In this document: piece by piece, positions 42,446 through 52,900 of the stretch
Numbering within the stretch: position 1 is the stretch's first letter
Layout of the letters: each line of letters starts with the position of its first letter
Assembly (NCBI RefSeq): GCF_000701405.1
Contig: NZ_JNIV01000020.1
Location: 1 to 53,511 of the forward strand
DNA from: Deinococcus marmoris DSM 12784
GTDB taxonomy: Bacteria; Deinococcota; Deinococci; Deinococcales; Deinococcaceae
Direction: 5' to 3'
DNA length: 53,511 nucleotides
Notes under the pieces: model-generated
What the model was told of the DNA's origin: nothing
Databases searched by the model: none
The model's input: the letters and a program-made list of their open reading frames with translations, nothing else
Program-made: the position numbers and the translations under genes

Positions 42446-42495
42446 GGAAAACGATTTCGGTGACTGAAGTATACCCCTTTCGCTCAAAAGGTCAA
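42446..42495 (-). promoter_or_regulatory. xylF promoter with LacI-type operator at the start site
   Basis: On the minus strand TTGACC (42490-42495) and TATACT (42468-42473) form -35 and -10 boxes 16 bases apart. The operator-like GGAAAACGATTTCG at 42446-42459 (one end of the CGAAATCGATTTCG palindrome family) covers the expected transcription start. A repressor there would block xylF expression. The 5' leader is about 135 bases. Confidence 0.65.
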
Positions 42496-42547
42496 GAGGT
42501 CATATACCGGAGAACTGACTATGAAACGGTCAGGCTCCTCTTGTAGG

Positions 42548-43606
42548 TCACTCAGGGTCAGTCAACGGAGCGGTGCTGCGGCGCACCAGCAGGTGCGTGG
42601 GAAGCAGCGTGTGGGACACGGGCGCACCTCCGAGACGGGCCAGCAGCACCCGTACACCCTCTGCCGCCATTTCCGCTGCGGGCTGGTACACCGTGGTCAG
42701 GCCGCCCGCGATGTATTCCGCGCCCAGGATGTCGTCAAAGCCCACCAGCGAAAGGTCAGCGGGAACGCTCAGCCCAGCCCTGGCCAGCGCCTGCACCACC
42801 GCCGCTGCCCCCAGATCGGTTTCGGCAAAGACCGCAGTGACCTCGCCCCGTCTGACAGCCTGCACCAGCAGATCACCGTCATGCACGGCGGCCATAGGGG
42901 AGAGTCCGGCGGCGGTCATCGCCTCCCGGTAGCCCTGTTCCCGGCGCTGGAAGTGTTCCACTCCGCTGGCCTCACCACCACCGTAAAAGGCGATGCGGGT
43001 GTGCCCCAGCTCCAGCAGATGCCCGATAGCCTGCCGCGCGCCCGCCTGATGGTCCACGTCCACGCTGCTGATGCCCGGCGGCACCCGCTGGGTCCACAGC
43101 GCCACCACGGGCAGCGGCAGTTGGGCCAGGTCCTGAAGCAACTGGTGTCCGCGCAAGGGATCGCACCCCACCAGCAACCCGTCCACCCGTCCGTCCAGAT
43201 AGGTGTGGTGCAGGCCGCTGCTGCCCGGATAGACCACCAGCGCGGGCACGTTCAGGCTACGCGCCGCGTCGCTGAGGCCCGCCATGATCGCACCGTCAAA
43301 GGTCCGGCGGACCGCGTTGCTGGTGGTCATGGCCCCCAGCAGACTGTCGGGTTCCGAAGCGCCCACCGCCTCCAGCACCACGCCCAGTTGCCCGGTCTGC
43401 CGGGTCCGCAGGTTGCGGGCGGCCACGTCCGGCACGTAACCCAGTTCAAGGGCCACCAGTTTGACCCGCTCGGCGGTCTCGGCACGCACCGGATAATCGG
43501 CGCGGCCCGATAGCACCTTGGAGACCGTGGCCGTGCTGACGCCCGACGCGGCGGCCACCTCGCGGATGCTGACGCGCCCGGTTTCGAGCTTGCTCGACTT
43601 AGCCAC
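42548..43606 (-). CDS. LacI-family regulator, probable xylose-regulon repressor
   Basis: A 352-residue LacI-type repressor with the [32 protein letters not shown] split at residues 12-40 and a sugar-sensing C-terminal domain (LVVYPG...[10 protein letters not shown]...[13 protein letters not shown]). GTG at 43606 overlaps the upstream oxidoreductase gene by eight bases. It stands just before the xylF promoter. Three operator copies upstream of the second ABC operon, xylF and xylA make it the best candidate for their common repressor. It lacks the N-terminal extension of ROK-type XylR. Confidence 0.88.
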   Translation of the reverse strand: MAKSSKLETGRVSIREVAAASGVSTATVSKVLSGRADYPVRAETAERVKLVALELGYVPDVAARNLRTRQTGQLGVVLEAVGASEPDSLLGAMTTSNAVRRTFDGAIMAGLSDAARSLNVPALVVYPGSSGLHHTYLDGRVDGLLVGCDPLRGHQLLQDLAQLPLPVVALWTQRVPPGISSVDVDHQAGARQAIGHLLELGHTRIAFYGGGEASGVEHFQRREQGYREAMTAAGLSPMAAVHDGDLLVQAVRRGEVTAVFAETDLGAAAVVQALARAGLSVPADLSLVGFDDILGAEYIAGGLTTVYQPAAEMAAEGVRVLLARLGGAPVSHTLLPTHLLVRRSTAPLTDPE

Positions 43607-44747
43607 TGCCTTTCAGGCTAACCCAGTTTCCGTTCGCCGCCGCACTTTCCAGCACGCCCGTCATGAATTTCACGCCCTGCACGCCGTCCTTGATCGTCGG
43701 ATAGTCAGGATTGATCGCCTCGCCGCGTTCCTGCGCCGCCAGATCGTCGGCCACCGCGCTGTAAATGTTGGCAAACGCCTCAATAAACGCTTCCGGGTGT
43801 CCGGCGGGCAGGCGGGTCACGGCGTTGGCCGCTCCGCCCGTTCCCGGCCCGCCGCGCGTCAGAATCTGCCGGGGCCTATCCAGTTGGTCGAAAAGGAGGT
43901 GGTTGGGGTCTTCCTGCCGCCAGCTCAGGCTGCCCTTCGTGCCAAAAATAGACAGGCGCAGATCGTTTTCACGGCCAATCTCGATCTGGGAGACGGTCAG
44001 TACGCCCCTTGCGCCCCCTTCAAAACGCAGCAACATGCTGGCGTCGTCGTCCAAACGACGGCCCGGCACGAAGGCAGTCAGCTCGGCAGCCACCTCTTCC
44101 AGCGTCAGCCCACTGACAAACGTCGCCAGTTGCTCGGCGTGGGTGCCGATGTCGCCCAACGCCCCGGCAGGACCGCTGCGGGCCGGATCGGTGCGCCACT
44201 CGGCCTGCTTGCCCGTCTGCTCGGTGGCCAGCCAGCCTTGGTGATATTCCACGATCACCTTGCGAATCTGGCCCAGTTCACCCTTCCGCACCATCTCGCG
44301 GGCCTGACGGATCAGGGGATAGCCGCTGTAGTTGTAGGTCACGGCGAAGGCGGTTCCAGCCTGTTTGACCGCTGCCTCCAACTCCTGCGCCTCTTTTAGC
44401 GTGGGCACCAGGGGTTTGTCGCAGATGACATGAAAACCCGCCTGAACCGCTGCCAGCGCCACTGGGAAATGCAGGTGGTTGGGCGTGACGATGCTGATCA
44501 CTTCCGCGCCATCTTCCCTGTTTTTCTCGCCCTCTAACAGTTCCTGCCAGATGCCGTAACTGCGCTCCGGCGGGAGGCCCAACGCCGCCCCCGATTCTCT
44601 GGACCTTTCCGGCGTGCTGGACAGCGCCCCAGCCACCAGCACATAGCGCCCGTCCAGCGCCGCCGCGTGCCGGTGAACAGCGCCGATAAAGGCGTCCTGA
44701 CCGCCGCCTACCATCGCCAGCCGCAGGGGACGCCGATAGTCGCTCAC
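43599..44747 (-). CDS. Gfo/Idh/MocA family oxidoreductase
   Basis: A 382-residue NAD(P)-dependent sugar oxidoreductase. The dinucleotide-binding start reads [32 protein letters not shown] is the family's (E)KP motif with Asp instead of Glu. [14 protein letters not shown] holds the catalytic His region. The GTG start overlaps the isomerase stop codon. Families of this type oxidise or reduce sugars, inositols and glycosides. The partner TIM-barrel gene suggests a keto-sugar pathway served by the upstream ABC transporter. Confidence 0.88.
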   Translation of the reverse strand: MSDYRRPLRLAMVGGGQDAFIGAVHRHAAALDGRYVLVAGALSSTPERSRESGAALGLPPERSYGIWQELLEGEKNREDGAEVISIVTPNHLHFPVALAAVQAGFHVICDKPLVPTLKEAQELEAAVKQAGTAFAVTYNYSGYPLIRQAREMVRKGELGQIRKVIVEYHQGWLATEQTGKQAEWRTDPARSGPAGALGDIGTHAEQLATFVSGLTLEEVAAELTAFVPGRRLDDDASMLLRFEGGARGVLTVSQIEIGRENDLRLSIFGTKGSLSWRQEDPNHLLFDQLDRPRQILTRGGPGTGGAANAVTRLPAGHPEAFIEAFANIYSAVADDLAAQERGEAINPDYPTIKDGVQGVKFMTGVLESAAANGNWVSLKGSG

Positions 44748-45751
44748 GCCTCTTCCTTGGCAAACGCCGCGTCGAACACCACGTCCGACGGCGGGAAATC
44801 CAGGCGGCGCGTGTAGGCCGCACTCTCGGTTGCGCCTGCCACCCGGTCCATGCGGGCGTCCTCCCACTCGATGCTTAATGGCCCGCTGTAGCCGATGTCG
44901 TGCAGCGCCACGATGATGTCCTCGAATTTCACGTCCCCGCGCCCCACTGAGCGGAAATCCCAGAAGCGCCGCCTGTCGCCAAAGGTGGTATGGCCGCCGA
45001 ACACGCCCACCTCGCCGCTGCCGTGACCCCACCACACGTCCTTGATGTGGACGTGGAAAATGCGTTCTGGAAAGCGGCGAATGAAGCCCACGTAATCCAC
45101 GCCCTGATACGCCAGATGGCTGGGATCATAGTTGAAGCCGAAGCGCGGGTGGTGGCCCACAGCCTCCAGGGCACGGGCAGCGCTGGCAGTGTCGAAGGCG
45201 ATCTCGGTGGGATGAACCTCCAGCGCAAAGTTCACGTCTACCTCGGCGAAGGCGTCCAGAATGGGAGTGAAGCGCCGGGCAAAGTCCGCAAATCCACGTT
45301 CCCAGTACGCCTGATCGGTGGGTGGAAAGGCGTACAGGCTGTGCCAGATGCTCGATCCGGTAAATCCGGTGACCACGTTCACACCCAGTTTGCGGGCCGC
45401 CTTGCCGGTGTCGATGATTTCCTGGGCGGCCCGCACGCGTACACCCTCGGGATCGCCGTCGCCCCAGACGTGAGCGGGAACGATGGATTTGTGCCGCTCG
45501 TCGATGGGATCACACACTGCCTGCCCCACCAGATGGTTGCCGATGGCGTGAACTTGCAGACCGTGTTGGGCGAGCAACTCGCGCACGCTATCGGCGTAAC
45601 CATCCTCCTTCAGCGCCCGCTGCACATCGAAATGATCGCCCCAGCAGGCCAGTTCCAGACCATCGAAGCCCATCTGTCTGGCCAGCGGTGCGAGTTCAGC
45701 CAGTGGCAGGTCGGCCCACTGGCCGGTAAATAAAGTGACAGGTCTTGGCAT
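44744..45751 (-). CDS. Sugar phosphate isomerase/epimerase family protein (TIM barrel)
   Basis: A 335-residue xylose-isomerase-like TIM barrel. Probable metal ligands are in [35 protein letters not shown] and SIEWED. ATG at 45751 is used because the more upstream frame is unsupported; GGAGG lies about 13 bases away. Related proteins (IolE, IolI, 3-keto-sugar epimerases) act with Gfo/Idh enzymes, as the four-base overlap with the next gene implies here. The substrate is unknown. Confidence 0.85.
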   Translation of the reverse strand: MPRPVTLFTGQWADLPLAELAPLARQMGFDGLELACWGDHFDVQRALKEDGYADSVRELLAQHGLQVHAIGNHLVGQAVCDPIDERHKSIVPAHVWGDGDPEGVRVRAAQEIIDTGKAARKLGVNVVTGFTGSSIWHSLYAFPPTDQAYWERGFADFARRFTPILDAFAEVDVNFALEVHPTEIAFDTASAARALEAVGHHPRFGFNYDPSHLAYQGVDYVGFIRRFPERIFHVHIKDVWWGHGSGEVGVFGGHTTFGDRRRFWDFRSVGRGDVKFEDIIVALHDIGYSGPLSIEWEDARMDRVAGATESAAYTRRLDFPPSDVVFDAAFAKEEA

Positions 45752-45821
45752 GGGTCTAAGGTGCCTCCAGGGCAGGGGTTGGGTCGAGTTGGACGCTGGT
45801 GTGACGGGGTGGCTCCCACGA

Positions 45822-45969
45822 TTAACCCCTCTGCTTTGCAGCTCTGTGAGTCCGCCCCTCCGGGGCACCTCCCCTTGGAAGGGAGGCGAGAGTCTCAGAA
45901 TTGCCTGACCAGCCGCTTTTCTTGGCTCCCTTTAAGGGGAGCTGGCTGCGAAGCAGACTGAGGGGTTAA
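45822..45969. repeat. MITE-like long inverted repeat, about 148 bp
   Basis: The element opens TTAACCCCTC-TGCTTTGCAGC and, read from the other end, TTAACCCCTCAGTCTGCTTCGCAGC. Both arms then continue into a small hairpin, CTCCC...GGGAG. The central part is not repeated. It fills the gap between the sugar-binding-protein gene and the isomerase gene. The structure fits a non-autonomous, folded RNA-like repeat. It carries no open reading frame. Confidence 0.6.
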
Positions 45970-46017
45970 ACCGCAAGGGGCCTCCCATTCACACGGAGAA
46001 AAAAATCTCCCTCGTTC

Positions 46018-46971
46018 TCAGAACGGGGAATTCGGGAAATAGAACTTGGCGGCGTTGTCTTTCGTCACCAACACGCTGGGAATGATCGTGGTTTTGGGCA
46101 TGGCCGTCTTGGTCATCCGCGACTTGGCGGTCAGCAGCATGGCCTCGCGGATCATGTTGGGCGGGTAGGTCACGTCGGCAGTGATCAGGGGATCGCCGTC
46201 CTGCACCTTCTTGATCATTTCCTTCATGCCCGCGCCGCCCAGCACGAATTTGATGTCCTTGCGCCCCGCCTGCTCAATGGCCTTCAGCACGCCCACGGCA
46301 ATATCGTCGTCCTGCGCCCACACGGCGTCAATCTTGGGAAAACGGGTCAGGTAGTCCTGCATGACCTTGAAGCCGTCGTCGCGGTTCCAGTTGGCGTACT
46401 GCCGGTCCAGAATCTTGACGTTCGGGTACTTCTCCTTCATCACCTTGTCGAAGGCGTCCACGCGCTGGTTGTCGATCACGGTGGCAATGCCGCGCAGCAC
46501 CACCACATTGCCCTTGCCGCCCAGCGTTTTGCCCACGTATTCGCCACTCACGCGGCCCAGGCCCGGATTGTCCCCGGCCACGTAGGCGTCCTGCGCCTTG
46601 GGATCGGTCAGCGCGCGGTCCACCACCACCGTGAACACGCCCTTGTTCTTGAGGTTGGCGACGGGTCGGGTCAGCGGCGCACTCTCCTGCGGCAGGATCA
46701 CCAGCGCGTTGATCTTGTTGACCGTGTACATGTCCTGAATCTGGTTGGCCTGCTCGTTGGCGTCCTTGGCCGTCTTGACGATCACGGTCAGGCCCGGATA
46801 CATCTTTTGCAGCTCTGTTTTGGTCTGGTTGGCCCAGTACACCACGCCGCCCGTCCAGCCGTGGTCCGCTGACGGGATGGAGACACCGATGACCTGCTTC
46901 GTTTGCGCCAGCGCGGCAGAGGCCAGCAGCGAGATGGATAGGACGGCGAGTTTTTTCAGGGTTTGAGACAT
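46018..46971 (-). CDS. Sugar ABC transporter substrate-binding protein (RbsB type)
   Basis: A 317-residue periplasmic binding protein of the ribose/galactose class. The signal peptide ends LLASAALA near residue 22. [24 protein letters not shown] and [13 protein letters not shown] are typical. ATG at 46971 has AAGGAG upstream. It is the third gene after ATPase and permease, separated by 138 bases without a clear hairpin. The sugar is unknown. The adjoining isomerase and oxidoreductase probably metabolise it. Confidence 0.88.
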   Translation of the reverse strand: MSQTLKKLAVLSISLLASAALAQTKQVIGVSIPSADHGWTGGVVYWANQTKTELQKMYPGLTVIVKTAKDANEQANQIQDMYTVNKINALVILPQESAPLTRPVANLKNKGVFTVVVDRALTDPKAQDAYVAGDNPGLGRVSGEYVGKTLGGKGNVVVLRGIATVIDNQRVDAFDKVMKEKYPNVKILDRQYANWNRDDGFKVMQDYLTRFPKIDAVWAQDDDIAVGVLKAIEQAGRKDIKFVLGGAGMKEMIKKVQDGDPLITADVTYPPNMIREAMLLTAKSRMTKTAMPKTTIIPSVLVTKDNAAKFYFPNSPF

Positions 46972-47109
46972 GGTTGGCTCCTTGGTTTTCTATGCGGAGA
47001 TGGGCGGAAGAACGCGGCGCGGAATATCTTTTCTCCGGGTGAGGCTCACGTGACCACACAGGCATCTGCTAGGGAGGCAGCCGAGAAACACAGACCGGTT
47101 CCACGGCCT

Positions 47110-48108
47110 TCATGACCGTTTTCCACGTTGCAGGAAGGCCACCACAATGATCACGACGCCCTGCACGGCGGCGTTCAGGTACACGCTGATGATCGAGGTC
47201 AGGTTCAACACGTTCTCGATGCTCAGCAGCAAGATCGCGCCCACCACCGTTCCCCAGATGCGCCCGGAGCCGCCTTTGAGGGCCGTGCCACCGATGATGA
47301 CGGCGGCAATCGCCTCCAGTTCCCAGAGGATGCCGGTGCTGGGGCTGGCGCTGCCCAGACGGGGCACGTACAGCAGGGTAGCCAGCGCCACGCAAATGCC
47401 CTGGATCATGTAGGTGATGACCTTGACGCGGTTCACATCCACAGCGGCGTAGCGCGCCACCTGCTCATTGCTGCCGATGGCCTGCACGTAGCGGCCATAA
47501 CGGGTGCGGTTCAGAATCAGCCCGCCGAGCAGCGCCACCACCGCGAACACGATGATGGGAAACGGCACGCCCAGAATCTTGCCGTAATACACCGGGCTGT
47601 AGGCGTCGCTGAGAGTGTTGTTGAGCGAGATGCTGCCACCCTCCGACAGGTAGGTCAGGACGGCGCGGTAGATGCCCAGCGTTCCCAGCGTCACGATAAA
47701 CGGCTCGATACGCCCACGCGCGATAAAAGTGCCTTGCAGCAGCCCCGCCCCAGCCCCGATGAGCAGCGCACACAGCATCCCGATGGCAATCACGCCAGCC
47801 CCGCCGCCACCAGCTCCCAGCGCGTTCATGATCAGGATCATCGAACCGGCGATCAGGGCGGCCATCGAACCCACCGACAGATCAATCCCACCGGAGATGA
47901 TCACGAACGTCGCCCCCACCGCGATGATGCCGATAAATGAGGCGCGCGTCGCCACGTTAGACAGGTTAGAGACGGTCAGGAAGTCGCTATTGAGTGCCGT
48001 CGCCACGATCATCAGGGCGATCAGCCCCAGCAGCGGCCCCAGGCTGCCCAGCCGGGACAGCAGCGGCGGGCGGGCGGGCTTGGATGTTTCGGCGGAATGT
48101 TCGGTCAT
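47110..48108 (-). CDS. Sugar ABC transporter permease (RbsC type)
   Basis: A 332-residue membrane permease of the RbsC family with about nine or ten hydrophobic segments. [21 protein letters not shown] and [29 protein letters not shown] are family signatures. The ATG overlaps the ATPase stop codon by four bases. Confidence 0.9.
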   Translation of the reverse strand: MTEHSAETSKPARPPLLSRLGSLGPLLGLIALMIVATALNSDFLTVSNLSNVATRASFIGIIAVGATFVIISGGIDLSVGSMAALIAGSMILIMNALGAGGGGAGVIAIGMLCALLIGAGAGLLQGTFIARGRIEPFIVTLGTLGIYRAVLTYLSEGGSISLNNTLSDAYSPVYYGKILGVPFPIIVFAVVALLGGLILNRTRYGRYVQAIGSNEQVARYAAVDVNRVKVITYMIQGICVALATLLYVPRLGSASPSTGILWELEAIAAVIIGGTALKGGSGRIWGTVVGAILLLSIENVLNLTSIISVYLNAAVQGVVIIVVAFLQRGKRS

Positions 48109-49622
48109 CTGGGGGCAGCCTCCAGGGCAGGGGAATTGGCTTTTAATCCGGTGGCATACTGAATCACTTCCTGTTCGGTCAATTCGCCCCCTGTCAGGTT
48201 GCCGACGACGCGGCCCTCACGCACCACCAGCAGGCGCTGGCACAGGCCCAGCAACTCGGTCAGCTCGCTGGAAATGACGATGATGCCCTTGCCCGCCGCC
48301 GCCAGCGCCTGAATCAGCAGGTAGATCTCGCGCTTGGCCCCCACGTCCACGCCGCGCGTCGGCTCGTCCAGCACGATCACGTCGGGATCGACTTCCAGAA
48401 TGCGGGCCAGCGCCAGCTTCTGCTGATTGCCGCCGGACAGCGCGCTGGCGGGCACGTCCAGCCGCCCGGTGCGGATGCCGTAAGTTTTGACCGCCCCCTC
48501 CAGCGCCCGCGTCTCCGCGCCGATGTTCAGCAGGGGCCGCGCGTACTCCTCCAGTGTCATTAACGTGAGATTGGGTCGAAGATGGAAGTCCACAAGCAAA
48601 CCCTTGCCCTTGCGGTCCTCGCTGAGATAGACGATGCCCGCGTTTGCCGCTCTGCCAGGACTGTTGATACGGGTGGGGCGGCCCGCCACTCGCACCTGAC
48701 TAACGGTGTGGCGGCGCAGGCCCAGCAGCCCCTCGAACAGCTCTGTGCGCCCCGAACCCACGAGGCCCGCGAAGCCCAGCACCTCGCCCGCACGCAGCGT
48801 GAAATTGATGTCGTGCGCCCAGCCGGGAACCTCCAGGCCCTCAACATGCAGCGCCTCTTTCTCGGCGGGCCGCCCCTTGTCCGGGAACATTTCCTCCAGC
48901 TCCCGGCCCACCATCAAATTCGCCAGATCGTGCGGGGTTTTGCCCGCCGCCGGGCCGCTGAACACCACCGCGCCGTCGCGCAAGACGGTCACCGAGTCGG
49001 CCAGAGCCTGCACCTCGTCCAGCTTGTGGCTGATGTAGAGGATGGTCACGCCATCGTCCCGCAGGCGGCGAATCAGCGCGAACAGCACGTCGGTTTCGCG
49101 GTTGGTCAGGGTGGCCGTCGGCTCGTCCATGACCAGCACACGGGCATTTCTGGCTAGGGCCTTGGCAATCTCGACAAGTTGCTTTTGCGGCACGCTCAGG
49201 TCTTTGACCTTGACTCTGGGATCAAGCCCCACATCTAACCGCTTCAAGGCTTCCGCCGCCTGCCGGTTCATCTCTGCGTCGTTCAGCAGCGTGCCGCCCA
49301 GTTCCCGCCCCAGAAAGATGTTCTGTGCCACACTCAGGTCATCGGCCAGGTTGAATTCCTGATGGATCAGCACCACGCCCCGGCCCTCGGCGTCGCGGCT
49401 GCTGCGAAAGGTCACAGGCTGTCCTTTCAATACGATCTCGCCAGAGGTCTGGGACTGATAGCCGCCCAGAATCTTCATCAGCGTACTCTTGCCCGCGCCG
49501 TTCTCGCCGATTAAAGCGTGAATCTCGGCGGCGCTAATTTCGAAACTGACGCCGTGCAGGACCTCCACCGGCCCAAATGATTTTGTGATCCCCCGGAACT
49601 GCACGGCAGGCGTGGTTGTCAC
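48105..49622 (-). CDS. Sugar ABC transporter ATPase, double-domain (RbsA type)
   Basis: A 505-residue ATPase with two nucleotide-binding domains. The first has [24 protein letters not shown] and [11 protein letters not shown]. The second has GLVGSGRTE (degenerate Walker A), [15 protein letters not shown] and [12 protein letters not shown]. This asymmetric pattern is normal for RbsA/MglA. The start is GTG at 49622. It leads the operon that runs to the isomerase and oxidoreductase, behind the operator at 49788. Confidence 0.9.
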   Translation of the reverse strand: MTTTPAVQFRGITKSFGPVEVLHGVSFEISAAEIHALIGENGAGKSTLMKILGGYQSQTSGEIVLKGQPVTFRSSRDAEGRGVVLIHQEFNLADDLSVAQNIFLGRELGGTLLNDAEMNRQAAEALKRLDVGLDPRVKVKDLSVPQKQLVEIAKALARNARVLVMDEPTATLTNRETDVLFALIRRLRDDGVTILYISHKLDEVQALADSVTVLRDGAVVFSGPAAGKTPHDLANLMVGRELEEMFPDKGRPAEKEALHVEGLEVPGWAHDINFTLRAGEVLGFAGLVGSGRTELFEGLLGLRRHTVSQVRVAGRPTRINSPGRAANAGIVYLSEDRKGKGLLVDFHLRPNLTLMTLEEYARPLLNIGAETRALEGAVKTYGIRTGRLDVPASALSGGNQQKLALARILEVDPDVIVLDEPTRGVDVGAKREIYLLIQALAAAGKGIIVISSELTELLGLCQRLLVVREGRVVGNLTGGELTEQEVIQYATGLKANSPALEAAPR

Positions 49623-49787
49623 GCGTGCCCCACGTTACGGGACTGGACGGAAACGCAAACAGAATCGGCGTGGCTCCAGATCGGCACAGGGTTCTCCAGA
49701 GAGCAAGAGGTGGGGCACGACAATACGCGAACGAGAGGAGGTGATTGATTTTGAGTAAGCCCACCATAGCACGTCATTTCGGAGAAT

Positions 49788-49801
49788 CGAAATCGATTTC
49801 G
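49788..49801. promoter_or_regulatory. LacI-type operator of the RbsA-type operon
   Basis: CGAAATCGATTTCG is a perfect 14-base palindrome with a central CG. Close copies precede xylA (39139) and xylF (42446). On the minus strand it overlaps the likely -35 region of the ABC operon promoter, so a bound repressor would block transcription. Confidence 0.65.
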
Positions 49802-50002
49802 GTTGCCGCGTTGCTTCCAGTAATCTCCGCGTTTTGGCGGCGACAAACGAGGGGGCCACATTCAGATTTTTGCCGTTCTTCTAAACTTTTCAGACACACA
49901 CATGATGCGGGAACTCCGCTTGCATCTCGAACACGCAAGAATGTACTTTGCGTCGGAAGTATCCTTGAGGTCATTGGTCCGTACAGTTCCCGATTCCCAA
50001 AA

Positions 50003-50032
50003 TTGACTTTTTCTTTATTTTCGCCCTAGCAT
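50003..50032 (+). promoter_or_regulatory. Promoter of preT-preA
   Basis: TTGACT (50003-50008) and TAGCAT (50027-50032) are separated by 18 bases. Transcription would start near 50040 and give a leader of about 95 bases before ATG 50133. Confidence 0.45.
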
Positions 50033-50132
50033 GCGCCCACGCGGTTAATCGTCTCCGGTGAGGGTCTGGACCGCTGCCCGGTGGCCTTCAGGCTGCCAGG
50101 GCGGTGGCAATTTTCCATGTCTTCGACTCAGG

Positions 50133-51521
50133 ATGGACGCACAACCGGAGGATGCCTTGACGGACCACGCGCTGGTAGACGACGCCCAGACTCCTCACGC
50201 TGGCTTTCCCTTTGACCCCAGATTCGCGCCCACCTACCCGCCCCTGAGCGCGCACGAGGCGGCAGTGGAGGCCCACCGCTGCCTGTACTGCTACGACGCG
50301 CCGTGCATTCAGGCATGTCCGACGCATATCGACATCCCCACGTTCATTCGTAAAATTGCCACCGACAACCTGCGTGGCAGCGCCCGCGTCATTCTGGAAT
50401 CCAACTTTCTGGGTGGTACCTGTGCCCGTGTGTGCCCCGTCGAGGAACTGTGCGAGGGCGCGTGCGTGCTGAACGCGGAAGAAAAGCCCATTGCGATTGG
50501 GCGGCTGCAACGACATGCGGTAGACCATGTGCAGGAGCGCGGTTTGCAGATGTTCACGGCAGGAACGCCCACGGGCCGCAAGGTGGCCGTCGTCGGCAGT
50601 GGTCCCGCAGGACTCAGCGTCAGCGCCGAACTCGCCAAGCTGGGCCACGCAGTCACGCTGCTGGAAAAGCGCGAGCTGGGCGGCGGCCTCAGCACCTACG
50701 GAATTATCGTCCTGCGCGAACCCGTGGAGGTGTCGTTGCAGGAAGTGGAGGCGGTCCGGGCACTGGGCGTGACGGTGGAGACTGAGCGCGAGTTGACGGA
50801 TCAAGCCGGGCTAACTGCACTTTTGGATGAATACGACGCTGTATTTCTGGGATTGGGATTGGGCGCAGTTCCGGCAATGGGCATTCCTGGCGAGGAACAC
50901 CTGATTGACGGCCTTCAGTACATTGAGGACAGCAAGATTACCCCTGACAGCCTGCCAGACGCTGAAAACGTCGTGGTCATCGGCGCAGGCAACACGGCCA
51001 TTGACGCCGCCACCATTGCCCGGCGGCGCGGCGCGGACGTGACCCTGCTGTATCGCCGCACCGAAGCCGAGATGACCGCCTACCGCCACGAATACGAATT
51101 CGCCCTGTCAGAGGGCATCCAGTACCGCTTCCTGACCCAGCCCGTGCGGGTGATCTCGGAAGGCGGCAGGGTGACGGGCGTGGAGTGCGTGAAGATGGTG
51201 CTGGGCGTGCCAGACACCGGCGGACGGCCCAGCCCGCATCCTCTGCCCGGCAGCGAATTCGTGGTTCCCTGCGACGCCGTCATCAAGGCGATTGGACAGG
51301 AGAAACCTGCGCTGGCAACCGAGCTGGGGCTAGAGGTTTCCGGCGGTTATATGGTCGTCAACCACGACATGCAGACCAGCCTGCCGCGCGTGTATGCCGG
51401 GGGCGATTGCGTGCGCCTGCGCGGCACCGCCAGCACCGTGATGGCCGTACAGGACGGCAAATACGCCGCCGTTGCCATTCATCAAGCTCTTTTATCTGCC
51501 CAGGAGGCTCCACATGGCTGA
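50133..51521 (+). CDS. preT: NAD-dependent dihydropyrimidine dehydrogenase, PreT subunit
   Basis: A 462-residue GltD-like flavoprotein. The N-terminal domain has two iron-sulfur cysteine groups (CLYCYDAPCIQACP and CARVCPVEELCEGAC). The FAD motif VVGSGPAGLSVSAELAKLGH and the NADH motif VVIGAGNTAIDAATIARRRGA follow. With PreA it reduces uracil and thymine to the dihydro forms, the first step of reductive pyrimidine breakdown. ATG at 50133 is preferred over upstream in-frame starts, which have no support. It overlaps preA by eight bases. Confidence 0.9.
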   Translation: MDAQPEDALTDHALVDDAQTPHAGFPFDPRFAPTYPPLSAHEAAVEAHRCLYCYDAPCIQACPTHIDIPTFIRKIATDNLRGSARVILESNFLGGTCARVCPVEELCEGACVLNAEEKPIAIGRLQRHAVDHVQERGLQMFTAGTPTGRKVAVVGSGPAGLSVSAELAKLGHAVTLLEKRELGGGLSTYGIIVLREPVEVSLQEVEAVRALGVTVETERELTDQAGLTALLDEYDAVFLGLGLGAVPAMGIPGEEHLIDGLQYIEDSKITPDSLPDAENVVVIGAGNTAIDAATIARRRGADVTLLYRRTEAEMTAYRHEYEFALSEGIQYRFLTQPVRVISEGGRVTGVECVKMVLGVPDTGGRPSPHPLPGSEFVVPCDAVIKAIGQEKPALATELGLEVSGGYMVVNHDMQTSLPRVYAGGDCVRLRGTASTVMAVQDGKYAAVAIHQALLSAQEAPHG

Positions 51522-52893
51522 CCTCTCCGTCAATTTCGCGGGTATCCGCGCGCCCAATCCGTTCTGGCTGGCCTCCGCGCCGCCCACCAACAGCGGGGCG
51601 CAGATTCACCGCGCCTTTGAACACGGCTGGGGCGGGGCCGTCTGGAAGACCATCGGTGCGCCCGTCCTGAACATCAGCAACCGCTACGGCGGCCTGAGTA
51701 TCGGCGGGCAGCGCCTGCTGGCGATCAACAACGTGGAACTGATCAGTGACCGCCCGCTAGACGTGAACCTGCGCGAAATCGCCGAGATCAAGCGGCTGTG
51801 GCCGGACCGCGCCGTGATCGTGAGCGCGATGGTGGATGCCTCGCCCGAAGCTTGGCGCGAAATCGTCATGATGATTGAGGACACTGGAGCAGACGGCATA
51901 GAACTCAATTACGGCTGCCCCCAGGGCATGAGCGAACGCGGCATGGGCGCAGCCGTCGGTCAGGTGCCGGAAATGTGCGAGCTGAACACGCACTGGGTCA
52001 CCTCTATTACCAAACTCCCGGTGATCGTCAAGCTGACCCCGAACGTCACACACATCACCGAACCTGCGCACGCGGCGATTGCGGGCGGGGCCAACGCGCT
52101 GAGCCTGATCAACACCATCAATTCAGTGATGAGCGTTGATCTGGACACCCTGCAAATCACGCCCAACATTGGCGGGCGCGGCACCCACGGCGGTTACGCG
52201 GGGCCAGCCGTCAAACCAATCGCGTTAAATATGCTCACGGAGTTGCTGACCGACCAGGGCGTGCTGAAAAGCGGCGTTCCGGTGTGCGGCATGGGCGGCA
52301 TCGTGACTTGGAAGGACGCCGCCGAATTCCTGCTGCTGGGCGCGGGGGCCGTTCAGGTCTGCACCGCCGCCATGCACTACGGCTACCGGATCGTGGAGGA
52401 CATGATTGACGGCCTGGGCAACTGGATGGATGACAAGGGTTTTGCCACCATTGCCGACGTTTCGGGCCGGGCCCTGCCGCAGATGAGCAGTTTTGGGCAA
52501 CTGGATCTGGGGTATCAGGCGGTGGCGCGGATTGACCCGGACAAGTGCATTCAGTGCAACCTGTGTTACGTGGCCTGCAACGACACCGCGCACCAGTGCA
52601 TTGACTTGGTGGCTGGAAACGGCGTGCGGGTAGACCCCGGCTACGACGTGCGCGTCAACGGCAGGGCGGTGGCCGACACCCGCCCGACTCCGGTGGTCCG
52701 CGAACCCGAGTGCGTGGGCTGCGCGCTGTGCGCCAACGTCTGCCCGGTGGACGGCTGCATCACGATGGTCAGTGTTTCCAGCACGCAGGAAAACATCAGT
52801 TGGGACGCCCTGACCGCCCAGCGCCCTGAAATTGCCAGCAGTTGGGACGCCATGATGGCTTACCGCAAGGAGCAGGGCATTGACATTCACTGA
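51514..52893 (+). CDS. preA: NAD-dependent dihydropyrimidine dehydrogenase, PreA subunit
   Basis: A 459-residue FMN enzyme with a dihydroorotate-dehydrogenase-like barrel (NPFWLASAPPTNSGAQ, WKTIGAPVLN, LNYGCPQGMSERGMG, KLTPNVT, GMGGIVTWKDAAEFLLLGA) and a C-terminal ferredoxin domain with two 4Fe-4S motifs (CIQCNLCYVAC and CVGCALCANVCP). ATG at 51514 has AGGAGG upstream. Hydantoinase and beta-ureidopropionase genes, which often follow, are absent here because the next gene is foreign-looking and cut by an insertion sequence. Confidence 0.92.
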   Translation: MADLSVNFAGIRAPNPFWLASAPPTNSGAQIHRAFEHGWGGAVWKTIGAPVLNISNRYGGLSIGGQRLLAINNVELISDRPLDVNLREIAEIKRLWPDRAVIVSAMVDASPEAWREIVMMIEDTGADGIELNYGCPQGMSERGMGAAVGQVPEMCELNTHWVTSITKLPVIVKLTPNVTHITEPAHAAIAGGANALSLINTINSVMSVDLDTLQITPNIGGRGTHGGYAGPAVKPIALNMLTELLTDQGVLKSGVPVCGMGGIVTWKDAAEFLLLGAGAVQVCTAAMHYGYRIVEDMIDGLGNWMDDKGFATIADVSGRALPQMSSFGQLDLGYQAVARIDPDKCIQCNLCYVACNDTAHQCIDLVAGNGVRVDPGYDVRVNGRAVADTRPTPVVREPECVGCALCANVCPVDGCITMVSVSSTQENISWDALTAQRPEIASSWDAMMAYRKEQGIDIH

Positions 52894-52900
52894 ATCTGAA

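Larger units (their letters stand above)
49623..50132. promoter_or_regulatory. 510-base divergent control region
   Basis: The gap lies between the leftward ABC operon and the rightward preT. It contains the LacI-type operator (49788-49801), a minus-strand -10-like TATGGT just beyond the operator, an AT-rich stretch at 49860-50030 and a plus-strand promoter (50003-50032). An imperfect hairpin near 50073-50101 lies in the preT leader. I see no gene in it. Confidence 0.5.

Noticed and set aside
45985..46015. GGAGA...TCTCC around an A-run as terminator of the RbsB-type gene
   Set aside because: The run of A/T bases is in the loop and not after the stem, so it does not have terminator form.
47047..47056. 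CTCACGTGAC near 47050 as a third parS-like site
   Set aside because: Only the CACGTG core and a few flanking bases match. The outer half-sites GTTGCTCG and CGAGCAAC are absent.
51514..52893. PreA has Val in GAAVGQ where mammalian dihydropyrimidine dehydrogenase has its catalytic Cys
   Set aside because: As I recall, bacterial PreA proteins also lack Cys at this spot, so it is not a sign of lost activity. An alignment would settle it.
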